From the NCBI GenBank assembly GCA_009919445.1, contig RGBY01000076.1:1-10195 (forward strand): DNA of 10,195 nt, given 5' to 3'. A program made the translations under genes and the position numbers. Below are positions 1 to 6,059 of this stretch, piece after piece. How positions within the stretch are numbered: position 1 is the first letter of the stretch; each line of letters begins with the position of its first letter. The stretch is from Planctomycetia bacterium (GTDB lineage: Bacteria; Planctomycetota; Planctomycetia; Pirellulales; UBA1268). The notes below the pieces were generated by a model, which saw only the letters and a program-made list of their open reading frames with translations, ran no database searches and had not been told where the DNA came from.

Positions 1-2
1 GC

Positions 3-593
3 ACACCGAAGGTGTTCACCCATGCCGGCAGGCTACAGTTAGTCAGCCCGGCCGCCGTTGCGACTATTTCCTACGATCCGCGAAGTGGCCAAGAACTTTG
101 GACCGTCTATCACGGTGGCTACAACGCAGCTGCCAGGCCGCTCTATTCACACGGCCTTGTAGTCATTTGCACGGCCGGTGGTGACCGTCTGCTGGCCGTC
201 CGGCCCGAGGGAACAGGAGACATTACCGAGACGGGCGTCGCCTGGAAATTTGGCAAGTCGGCGCCGACCCGACCAAGCCAATCCGTTGTTGGCGATCACC
301 TCTTTATGGTGAACGACAAAGGCATCTTTAGTTGCCTGGATATTGAAACCGGGGCAGCCTGCTGGAGCGAACGCCACACGGGCCGCTACTCAGCGTCACT
401 CATCGAAGCCGGTGGACGACTCTATGCCTGTGATGAAGATGGCAACTGCGTCGTTTTCAGCGCAAACCCGGACGGTTTCAAAATTCTTGCAGAGAACAGA
501 CTTGAAGCTGGCTGCATGGCATCTCCCGCCGTGATTGAAAACGACATTCTCATTCGCACAACGACCCACCTCTATCGCATCGGTGAACACTGA
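3..593 (+). CDS. PQQ-like beta-propeller repeat protein, 3' part
   Basis: The reading frame is open to the left edge, so the true start lies outside the window; a GTG at 12 is in frame but has no reason to be the start. The visible 197 residues are built of repeating beta-propeller blades of the PQQ/BamB-like type. Each has a hydrophobic strand, a D-x-x-T/S-G turn and an aromatic (for example YDPRSGQELW near the start and CLDIETGAACW in the middle), and blade-type phrases such as GGRLYACDEDGNC and MASPAVIENDILIR follow. The C-terminal end THLYRI is typical of many planctomycete PQQ-like secreted proteins, as far as I recall. These proteins are usually exported, and most do not bind PQQ despite the name. 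The substrate or partner cannot be told. Codon use resembles the neighbours. Family call is firm; function is unknown. Confidence 0.85.
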   Translation, partial: TPKVFTHAGRLQLVSPAAVATISYDPRSGQELWTVYHGGYNAAARPLYSHGLVVICTAGGDRLLAVRPEGTGDITETGVAWKFGKSAPTRPSQSVVGDHLFMVNDKGIFSCLDIETGAACWSERHTGRYSASLIEAGGRLYACDEDGNCVVFSANPDGFKILAENRLEAGCMASPAVIENDILIRTTTHLYRIGEH

Positions 594-887
594 ATCGCGA
601 GACGAAACCGTTCGTTCTGCCAACTGTCCACAATCTTGACATGTGGCAAAACCACGGCCGGCGGCTCAAAAAACCGTGCAGGCGGTGACCGGGCGAACCA
701 ACCGGCCTCAGCCGCCGTAAGTTTCTAGTACAACGCGAGCGTCAGGCACTTGTCAGGGGCGTGCCTGCATCGCTCAGCAGCATGACGGCCATGGACGTTC
801 CACAGACGAACTCTTCCGGCTTAAGAATCCATTTGGATTCGTCAACGCTGCACCGTTGGCCTCTCCTCGTTCCAAAGGACCTCTGAC
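594..887. other. Gene-free gap with competing inverted repeats
   Basis: No convincing coding frame is seen in these 294 bases. They hold several small inverted repeats. CCACA (628-632) can pair with TGTGG (642-646). GTGG (643-646) can instead pair with CCAC (652-655) around a CAAAA loop. CACGG (653-657) can pair with CCGTG (674-678), and CGGCGGCT (659-666) with AGCCGCCG (710-717). Further on, CAGGCAC (743-749) faces GTGCCTG (761-767), and GAATCC-ATTT-GGATTC (825-840) is a perfect small hairpin. None has a T-tract behind it, so a classical terminator for the upstream gene is not obvious. A TTGACA at 636-641 has no matching -10. The last bases contain AAAGGA (874-879), a well-spaced ribosome binding site for the gene at 888. 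Confidence 0.4.
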
Positions 888-1976
888 ATGTTCTTCGCCA
901 CCTCACGGCTGGGAAGCCGCAAGAACCCCGTCCAGAACGCTCACCTGGACCTTCATGACATCACGGATGAATTGTCCCATCCGAGCCGAATCCTTTTCAC
1001 TGAAGAGGTCATTCTCGGCATCTGCATGGTCATTACCGGCCTGCTCTTTTTGTTTGCACAGATGCCAAATGCCGTCTTCACAACGGCACAAAAAGGCCGC
1101 TCGCTGATGACAAAGTCAATGGCAAGTCTTTCACCCTCCGCAGGCTATGACACAGACACGAGTGGCATGCCTTTGATGGCGGCCGCTCAGCCCATGCTCA
1201 ACGCAATTCACAAAGCCCAAGACCTCGAAGCACGTCGAGACTATGGCCCCGCTACAGAGGCAGCCTGGCAGGATGTTGCAGATGAGTTAACCCAGCTAGG
1301 CCTTCAGCCGATTCAGATGCGAGGGCAGCCTCTTCCACTCTGGATGCTTGAGGCAGAGCAAAGCCGGATTGCTACGCTGGAATCGAAATTAACCGAACTG
1401 CTAGCGCCCACTCGAGAGGCCATTCGCGGGCTTCGCAGGGAGTCGCTGACAAAAGAACAAGTAGTTGCCCTCGCGATACCCAGCGTTCAACGAACAGTTG
1501 AACAACAGGCTGCTGCAACTTCCGCCGAGACCGCACTGGATGTCTCTTGGGAGACAGCCGCATATGTTCTGGCTGAGCCGGCCCAGACCGAAGCCCTTGG
1601 CCTCTGCCGACTTCTCCGCAGTGCCCAAGCTAATGCCGATGCAATCGCCAGCTATCGCGATGTGGTCAACTTTGAATATTGGCGTGCCGTCGCGAAGGCA
1701 GCCGCAACCCCGGCTGGCCAGCGTGCCCGTGAAGCAGCGGCACGGGCCGGACGGGCGCTGGAGGCCGATGAACTGGAGGCCGCCCAGTCGGCCTATGAAG
1801 AGTGCCTCACTGCCTGGCAGGCCGTCTTCATGGATCACCCCGAGTTTGCGAATGACATGGAAATGGCCAAGCAGGTTGCCGACGAGATTGACGCCTACCA
1901 GAACGTTCTCAATCAACTCGGTCTTCCATTCGACGACGCTTTCAGCCTGCCGAATGTGATGAGGCTAAAGTCCTAA
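888..1976 (+). CDS. Single-pass membrane protein of unknown function
   Basis: The ATG at 888 is preceded at eight bases by AAAGGA, so the start is well supported. The protein has 362 residues: a polar N-terminus (1-38), one strong hydrophobic segment (about 41-58, with VILGICMVITGLLFLFA), then a largely helical, Ala/Glu/Gln-rich soluble part with coiled-coil-like stretches (about 110-190 and 240-300). The C-terminal third, with motifs NFEYWRA (about 222-228), YEECLTAW and VLNQLGLPFDD, reminds me of the tail of large planctomycete-specific membrane proteins that databases have labelled 'IRE'; this is memory, not a search. No catalytic motif is visible. It stands alone in its direction between two gene-free stretches and is followed by a strong hairpin, so it is probably transcribed alone. 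Existence of the gene is likely; function is unknown. Confidence 0.8.
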   Translation: MFFATSRLGSRKNPVQNAHLDLHDITDELSHPSRILFTEEVILGICMVITGLLFLFAQMPNAVFTTAQKGRSLMTKSMASLSPSAGYDTDTSGMPLMAAAQPMLNAIHKAQDLEARRDYGPATEAAWQDVADELTQLGLQPIQMRGQPLPLWMLEAEQSRIATLESKLTELLAPTREAIRGLRRESLTKEQVVALAIPSVQRTVEQQAAATSAETALDVSWETAAYVLAEPAQTEALGLCRLLRSAQANADAIASYRDVVNFEYWRAVAKAAATPAGQRAREAAARAGRALEADELEAAQSAYEECLTAWQAVFMDHPEFANDMEMAKQVADEIDAYQNVLNQLGLPFDDAFSLPNVMRLKS

Positions 1977-1986
1977 AACGGTGGCG

Positions 1987-2027
1987 GCACGGGCCGGCAG
2001 GAAAAGAAGACCCTGCTCGGCTCGTGC
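1987..2027 (+). terminator. Long hairpin after the 888-1976 gene
   Basis: Arms 1987-2001 (beginning GCACGGGCC) and 2012-2027 (ending CTCGTGC) form about 15 base pairs with two G-U pairs and one bulged C (2016), around a ten-base A-rich loop. It starts ten bases after the stop codon. The G-U pairs become mismatches on the opposite strand, so it folds best in the rightward transcript. There is no T-tract, so intrinsic termination by the classical mechanism is uncertain. It lies five bases beyond the end of the convergent gene at 2032. Confidence 0.5.
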
Positions 2028-2031
2028 TCGC

Positions 2032-2556
2032 CTACCGCTTGCCGAGCGGCTCAGCTGGTTTGACAACACAATCAGTCACCAGCCAACGCTCCCGCTTTTC
2101 AAGCGTGACATCCGCAGCCACGATTCCCATTGCTTCTTCCTGGCCAACCATACGGCCACTGACGCGAACAAGCAGGTCTGCCGTGGCAACAGGAAGCCTG
2201 CCGGATCGGTCAACCGACACTTCCAGTTTGGTGATCGCAACCTGACTGGGCTGAATCTTTTCAACGGCCCGCTCGGCCTGTTCTTGCACCGGACGGACCT
2301 CGGGTGCGATCGACTCGATCAGCGTGGCAAGGTCTTTCTCTTCAACCGCCCGGGCAAGCCTCGGCAGCAACAGCTCGACCTCCTCACGATCTGTCACCGT
2401 GATCTGGTCAAGCGTGGCTACTCCGACACCAATCACCACGGAGAGTAAGGCCGAAACAAGCCAGCCCCTCTGCGCAAAGGAACGCCAAAGCCCGAAAAAC
2501 AGGCCAGCTATGGCCAGGCAGCCAATCAGCACAGGAAGGGAATCTTCGTAAGGCAT
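2032..2556 (-). CDS. Small membrane protein, possible NTF2-like domain
   Basis: The gene encodes 174 residues starting at the ATG at 2556. A GTG directly before it (2559) is in frame but too close to the GGAG ribosome binding site. Two hydrophobic helices (about 6-24 and 32-50) are separated by a short basic stretch (RSFAQRGW), giving a hairpin anchor. A soluble domain of about 120 residues follows. Its opening helix pair (ARAVEEKDLATLIESIAPE, about 68-86) and later beta-rich segments resemble NTF2-like proteins in general style; that assignment is weak. No catalytic residues can be named. It lies 59 bases after the NRAMP-like gene in the same direction and may share its transcript. Similar short proteins beginning MPYEDSLP are, as I recall, common in planctomycetes. 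Function unknown. Confidence 0.75.
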   Translation of the reverse strand: MPYEDSLPVLIGCLAIAGLFFGLWRSFAQRGWLVSALLSVVIGVGVATLDQITVTDREEVELLLPRLARAVEEKDLATLIESIAPEVRPVQEQAERAVEKIQPSQVAITKLEVSVDRSGRLPVATADLLVRVSGRMVGQEEAMGIVAADVTLEKRERWLVTDCVVKPAEPLGKR

Positions 2557-2561
2557 CACCG

Positions 2562-2565
2562 CTCC
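2562..2565 (-). promoter_or_regulatory. Ribosome binding site GGAG deciding a start
   Basis: GGAG on the minus strand lies five bases before the ATG at 2556 but only two before the in-frame GTG at 2559, which favours the ATG as the start of the 174-residue membrane protein. Confidence 0.55.
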
Positions 2566-2615
2566 AGATTACTGCCTCCGCCCCTCCCTTCACCCCTTGA
2601 GTCGCGAAGGCATCA

Positions 2616-4340
2616 TCAGGCGGCCTGTCGGCGAGCCGGAACAATCGCGGCGAGCACAAGCAATAACGCGATCAACGCCACACCAATCCAGCCGATGTTC
2701 GCCCAGATACTCAGGCCCGCACCGACAGTTGACGCCACAATAGCCAGCAGCATGAGAAGATTGATAAGCAACCGCCAGCGGCCCTGAGGCAACGCATCGC
2801 CCAGAAGCGAACGGCTGTTCATCATCAGGAAAAAGGTGACATAGGCGATCGGCAGGAGTGCCATCCCAAAATTACTTGTCGGCACCGCCAGCCAGAACTG
2901 CGCCTCACTGTCCCCCCACAGGGCCAAGAAGCCGAGGCCACCAACGATACCCGGCAGAATCGCCCCAAGTCGCTGAACCACCCGGTCTCCATCACGCCCG
3001 GTCATTTCGGTAATACAAAAGCCGTTGATCACCATGAGAATGACAATCGTGGAAATCGCCATCCCGAGCACACCAAGGCCGAACACCTTTTGGGTGATGC
3101 CGCCTTGGCCAAACAGATTTTCAAGGGCCCTCGCCAGGTCAAACGCATCCCGCTTCACCAGCATCAGGGCCAGTTTGCGGTCAGCAGCAGGCAGGGCATC
3201 AATTTTTTCGTTGATTGTGGCCTCGCTGGCGTTCTTGACTACCTCTGGCCCGAGGTCAGCCGCGATCCGTTTCGTGAGATTACTCCGGTAGCCACCGGTA
3301 ATCTCAGCAGCAGGCTGCTGCAACTGCGTCGTTTCAAACTTTCCATGGAACTGGCTGGCGGCAGCAATAACAACACAACTGGTCGCCAGGAGAAACGGAA
3401 TGAAAAGCCCCGTGGAAAGGTCAAAGCAGGCGAGTCCTCGAAAGGCCCTGCCCCAGCCCTTGCGAAGCATCGAGTAGGGCAGCAGGAACGTCATATTAAT
3501 GCCGACAGCTGTCGCAGCGGCAGCAATCATTCGCTCTCGCTGGGTCGCAAGAATTGTTTCCCGCCAGTATTCCGGATTACCTGAGGCATTAATAAATTCC
3601 TGCAAGCCAGTGACCGGACGCCACAAAAGACTGATGTCTGGCACAAAACCCCGGGCGATTGCTGCCCAGTCAAGCTGCCCCTTCCACGACATCGCTACGA
3701 CGACGCCAAAGAAGCTGACAACCACCAGCCCCACCATCGCCTTGAGAATGCCCTCAAAAATTTTCACGCCCCGACCGGGTGAGTCATAAAACCAGACCAC
3801 AACAGCCGAAATGAGAAACAACCCAAGCACACAGAGCAACTTGGCCGAGTTGCCCGCCAACGCCTCTGGGAAAAGATTTTGCTGAAGCGCAGCCGTACCG
3901 AGTGAAAACTGGGGCATCGCCCAGACAAGATTTGCCATCATCGCCGCCAGCAGCCAGCCCCAACCGAGCACTGGGCTGACATGCTGGTTAATTGCCGCAA
4001 AGGGTCGCTCACCGGTTGAGAGCGTGACGTACGCGATTGCAGAGAGCATGACGACCCCCAGAATCATCATCAGGGGTTGCAGCCAGAGAAACTCATAGCC
4101 ACCAATCACACCGAGATAGAGTGATCCAGCCAGCGATCCACCGCCGAGGGTAATCGCTGACTGCAGCCACCCCGGGCCCGAGAGGCGAACATAAGTTGCC
4201 AGCGTGGCCCCGAGCCCTTTTGCCTGAGCGTCCTGGAGCCGACGACGATCTGCGTCCTGTGAGCTCATAACAGCTTTTTGTCCTGGGGCATCGCCGGACT
4301 GGAAATACGACTGGACTGACGCTGACTGGGTTTCGTTCAT
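2616..4340 (-). CDS. NRAMP-superfamily transporter with altered TM1 motif
   Basis: A polytopic membrane protein of 574 residues, longer than typical bacterial MntH (roughly 400-450). After a polar N-terminus of about 50 residues, TM1 begins with SGPGWLQSA (about 54-62), the usual opening of the NRAMP fold, and a series of about 11 hydrophobic segments follows. The canonical DPGN metal-binding motif of TM1 is replaced by LGGGS (about 65-69). The TM6 MPH motif is replaced by a stretch reading MTFLLPYSM (about 283-291). A hydrophilic insert of roughly 80 residues (about 331-411) separates two later helices. The protein is therefore in the NRAMP/APC fold, but its substrate should not be assumed to be Mn or Fe. 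Start choice is uncertain: GTG at 4382, ATG at 4349, ATG at 4340 (GAG nine bases upstream, chosen) and ATG at 4268 are all possible. It follows the methyltransferase gene by about 93 bases, and the small membrane protein gene follows it. Confidence 0.85.
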   Translation of the reverse strand: MNETQSASVQSYFQSGDAPGQKAVMSSQDADRRRLQDAQAKGLGATLATYVRLSGPGWLQSAITLGGGSLAGSLYLGVIGGYEFLWLQPLMMILGVVMLSAIAYVTLSTGERPFAAINQHVSPVLGWGWLLAAMMANLVWAMPQFSLGTAALQQNLFPEALAGNSAKLLCVLGLFLISAVVVWFYDSPGRGVKIFEGILKAMVGLVVVSFFGVVVAMSWKGQLDWAAIARGFVPDISLLWRPVTGLQEFINASGNPEYWRETILATQRERMIAAAATAVGINMTFLLPYSMLRKGWGRAFRGLACFDLSTGLFIPFLLATSCVVIAAASQFHGKFETTQLQQPAAEITGGYRSNLTKRIAADLGPEVVKNASEATINEKIDALPAADRKLALMLVKRDAFDLARALENLFGQGGITQKVFGLGVLGMAISTIVILMVINGFCITEMTGRDGDRVVQRLGAILPGIVGGLGFLALWGDSEAQFWLAVPTSNFGMALLPIAYVTFFLMMNSRSLLGDALPQGRWRLLINLLMLLAIVASTVGAGLSIWANIGWIGVALIALLLVLAAIVPARRQAA

Positions 4341-4384
4341 CCGAAGCATCTCATACGAGGAAACGACTTCACTGGCCACCACCG

Positions 4385-4406
4385 ACCGAGGGCTCGGTAG
4401 TCTACC
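4385..4406. repeat. Two overlapping small inverted repeats
   Basis: ACCGAG-GG-CTCGGT (4385-4398) and GGTA-GTC-TACC (4396-4406) overlap and cannot both fold at once. They lie between the methyltransferase stop and the NRAMP-like gene. They may be an mRNA structure or a protein site, or chance. If the GTG at 4382 were the real start, they would sit directly upstream of it. Confidence 0.35.
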
Positions 4407-4433
4407 ACCAGGAATGGCTGCTACGAGGATGCC

Positions 4434-5219
4434 TCAACCCAGATGGTCGCAGAAATCAGCCGGGATGTCTTTTTCTTTCCGGCAGATGACCGCGAAATAG
4501 AACAGGGGTTTCCCCTCGATGGAATAGCGGTGCACGTACCGTTCAACATGATGAAGGCTGATGTACTCGCTGAAAATCAGCTCCCGAATCAACCGGGAAA
4601 AGCCGCTTGTGTCACTCCGTTCAAGAAAGGTTTCCTTGATGTTGAATGCCAGCCAGCCATCCGTCTGCAGGAGGTTGACCCCCTGAAGAAACGCTGGCAC
4701 TGGAATGTCGCCAAAGCCAAGCGCGGCAACACAGGTGAGGGCGTTAAAGCCCCAGTTCACCAACTCCTCATGCTCAGCAGTGGAGAGGTTGGTGAAGTCG
4801 CAGATCAGGTAATCGTCATAGATGTGCGGTCGATCACGGAAAGCAGCGTCCCGTGCTTCATCAACAATATCGACACCAACCAAACGGGCGACACCATGCT
4901 TTTTGAGCTCCTCGCCCATGATGCCATTGCCTGCGCCCAGATCGAGCACCCGCATTTCGGCTAGGTTGTCGCGCTCATGCTCAGCGGTGTAGTGCAGGGC
5001 ATCGGTCACCTTGCGCGGAGAATCACACTTCAAACGCTCGTAGAACAACTGCTCGTAGAGGCCTGGCTCACTATAAATAGCGGCATAGTCGTGGAACCGA
5101 ATCCTGCGTCGCTCATCGCTTTGGTGATCGTTGACCAGGAAAAAGTAGGCCTCATCCTGATCGAGTTTGGTGGTGTCAACGGAAGGGAATTGAATGCGAT
5201 GGCGTTTCGAAAGAATCAT
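4434..5219 (-). CDS. Class I SAM-dependent methyltransferase
   Basis: The 261-residue protein has a Rossmann-type SAM-binding core. Motif I is VLDLGAGNG (91-99), followed by VGVDIVDEA (114-122) with the acidic residue expected to hold the SAM ribose. CDF (140-142) follows, and a motif-III/IV-like strand VNLLQTDGWLAFNIKE (about 181-196) comes later. About 85 residues precede motif I and include a YAAIYSEPGLYEQLFYERL helix region, a pattern seen in WBSCR27-like small-molecule or protein methyltransferases. The acceptor substrate cannot be deduced. The start is the first possible one, because an in-frame TAA lies six bases upstream. The purine-rich AAAGG abuts the ATG with no spacer, so initiation may be weak or unusual. 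It is the first gene of a leftward run with the NRAMP-like transporter. Family assignment is firm; specificity is unknown. Confidence 0.88.
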   Translation of the reverse strand: MILSKRHRIQFPSVDTTKLDQDEAYFFLVNDHQSDERRRIRFHDYAAIYSEPGLYEQLFYERLKCDSPRKVTDALHYTAEHERDNLAEMRVLDLGAGNGIMGEELKKHGVARLVGVDIVDEARDAAFRDRPHIYDDYLICDFTNLSTAEHEELVNWGFNALTCVAALGFGDIPVPAFLQGVNLLQTDGWLAFNIKETFLERSDTSGFSRLIRELIFSEYISLHHVERYVHRYSIEGKPLFYFAVICRKEKDIPADFCDHLG

Positions 5220-5566
5220 CCTTTAACCAGACAGGTGAGAGTCACACGGTTGGCTCGGCAGAATCGAGCGAGAGAACCGAAAGTCTATTCGATCTGCAAA
5301 CGAAGTTCGACCCCGGAAACTGAAAGAACTGAAAAATGATTTCTTCGCAGTCAACACCCACGGTTATCGCTTTGTCCGCAGGCCCGCGTCCCGATCAAGC
5401 TAGGCGGCTCTAGCAACAACGGTGATCAGGCACACGACGGCTGGCGAGGCATGCATGTGCATCATCCGACAGAGCCGCGTCAGGAAACCCCTCCGCCAAG
5501 AAGGCCGGTACTGAGATTTTGAAGCATCGCCCCCACGACACCTTGTTTTCTCAACTATTTTTCTAA
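5220..5566. other. Gene-free divergent intergenic region
   Basis: These bases separate the leftward methyltransferase from the rightward sulfur operon. No supported coding frame is seen. The promoter of the leftward run must lie here or nearby, but no convincing -35/-10 pair was identified. An inverted repeat with perfect eight-base arms, GCGGCTCT (5404-5411) and AGAGCCGC (5471-5478), encloses 59 bases including a GCATGCATGTGCAT stretch. It could be part of a structured RNA or chance. Confidence 0.4.
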
Positions 5567-5596
5567 TTGACATATCGGAATGTTCCGATATATACT
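5567..5596 (+). promoter_or_regulatory. Promoter of the ArsR/sulfur operon
   Basis: TTGACA (5567-5572) is a perfect -35 box, and TATACT (5591-5596) matches the -10 consensus at five of six positions with an 18-base spacer. Transcription would start near 5603, giving a leader of about 23 bases before the ATG at 5626. The surrounding DNA is clearly more AT-rich than the genes. The spacer is occupied by the palindrome described separately, as expected for a promoter that a repressor shuts by competing with RNA polymerase. Confidence 0.75.
5572..5591. promoter_or_regulatory. Operator: perfect palindrome in promoter spacer
   Basis: ATATCGGAA (5572-5580) and TTCCGATAT (5583-5591) form a perfect inverted repeat with nine-base arms around TG. 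It overlaps the last base of the -35 box and the first base of the -10 box. Size, symmetry and AT-rich outer ends suit a winged-helix dimer of the ArsR family, whose gene follows immediately. Auto-repression is inferred from position. Confidence 0.75.
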
Positions 5597-5625
5597 TATG
5601 ACGTCGCACGAGGCACAGAAAACTC

Positions 5626-5937
5626 ATGGCAACTGCCGCGAAAACAAGACTGACCGATCTGGCCGCCCTTTCAGAGGCAGCGGAGTGCCTCAAAACTTTG
5701 GCGCATCCGCACCGACTGCGGATGGTGCAGATGCTTCTCAGGGGCCGCTTCACTGTCGGCGAATTGGCCGAAGCCTGCGAGATTCCGAGCCACATGGCAT
5801 CAGAACACCTGCGACTCATGCAGCGGTGCGGTTTCCTCACCCCTAACAAACAAGGCCGCTGCACCTACTACGAGATTGCTGAGCCACACCTGAAAAACAT
5901 CATGAAATGCGTCGAGTCACGATTCGGCTGTGGCTAG
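5626..5937 (+). CDS. ArsR-family winged-helix repressor, probable sulfur sensor
   Basis: The 103-residue protein has the full-length single-domain ArsR/SmtB fold. An N-terminal helix is followed by CLKTLAHPHRLRMVQMLL (21-38, the family's hallmark ALAxPxR-type segment), a helix-turn-helix (about 43-71, with FTVGELAEAC and SHMASEHLRLMQRCGFL), a wing with GRCTYYEI (77-84) and a C-terminal helix. The metal-binding ELCVCDL motif of arsenic/zinc sensors is absent. Six cysteines are present (21, 51, 68, 79, 95, 102). The near-terminal Cys102 sits about where SqrR/BigR-type persulfide sensors carry one of their two sensing cysteines, but the partner in the second helix is missing here. It probably represses its own operon through the palindrome upstream and is released by reactive sulfur; this is inferred from the downstream genes. 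GAGG (5610-5613) is 12 bases from the start, a rather long spacing. Confidence 0.88.
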   Translation: MATAAKTRLTDLAALSEAAECLKTLAHPHRLRMVQMLLRGRFTVGELAEACEIPSHMASEHLRLMQRCGFLTPNKQGRCTYYEIAEPHLKNIMKCVESRFGCG

Positions 5938-5958
5938 CAGATTCGTCACCAGTTCACA

Positions 5959-5989
5959 GCAGGCTGGCTGCATCCTGAAGGCAGCCTGC
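5959..5989 (+). other. Hairpin between repressor and rhodanese genes
   Basis: GCAGGCTG (5959-5966) and CAGCCTGC (5982-5989) form a perfect eight-pair stem with a 15-base loop, in the 122-base gap after the repressor stop. No T-tract follows, so it is more likely an mRNA stability, processing or partial attenuation element than a full terminator. It could set different levels for the repressor and the downstream enzymes. Confidence 0.4.
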
Positions 5990-6059
5990 CGACTCGGCAC
6001 ACACCACAGAAAACACTTCAACCATTTCCCACCGTTGTCTCTCTCAAAAGGATTCCCTC

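Noticed and set aside
636..641. TTGACA as a -35 promoter box
   Set aside because: No -10-like sequence lies 16-18 bases downstream; the following DNA is GC-rich.
1401..1916. Minus-strand 171-codon open frame
   Set aside because: It lies wholly inside the 888-1976 gene, which has the better ribosome site and coherent protein composition.
4443..4964. Plus-strand 173-codon open frame
   Set aside because: Opposite-strand shadow of the methyltransferase gene, which carries clear SAM-binding motifs.
5400..5864. Minus-strand 154-codon open frame
   Set aside because: It runs antisense over most of the repressor gene and over its promoter, has Arg/Cys-rich unnatural composition and no family features.
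5626..5937. Arsenic or zinc sensor role for the ArsR protein
   Set aside because: The ELCVCDL-type metal motif is missing and no arsenic or metal resistance gene is in the operon; sulfur genes follow instead.
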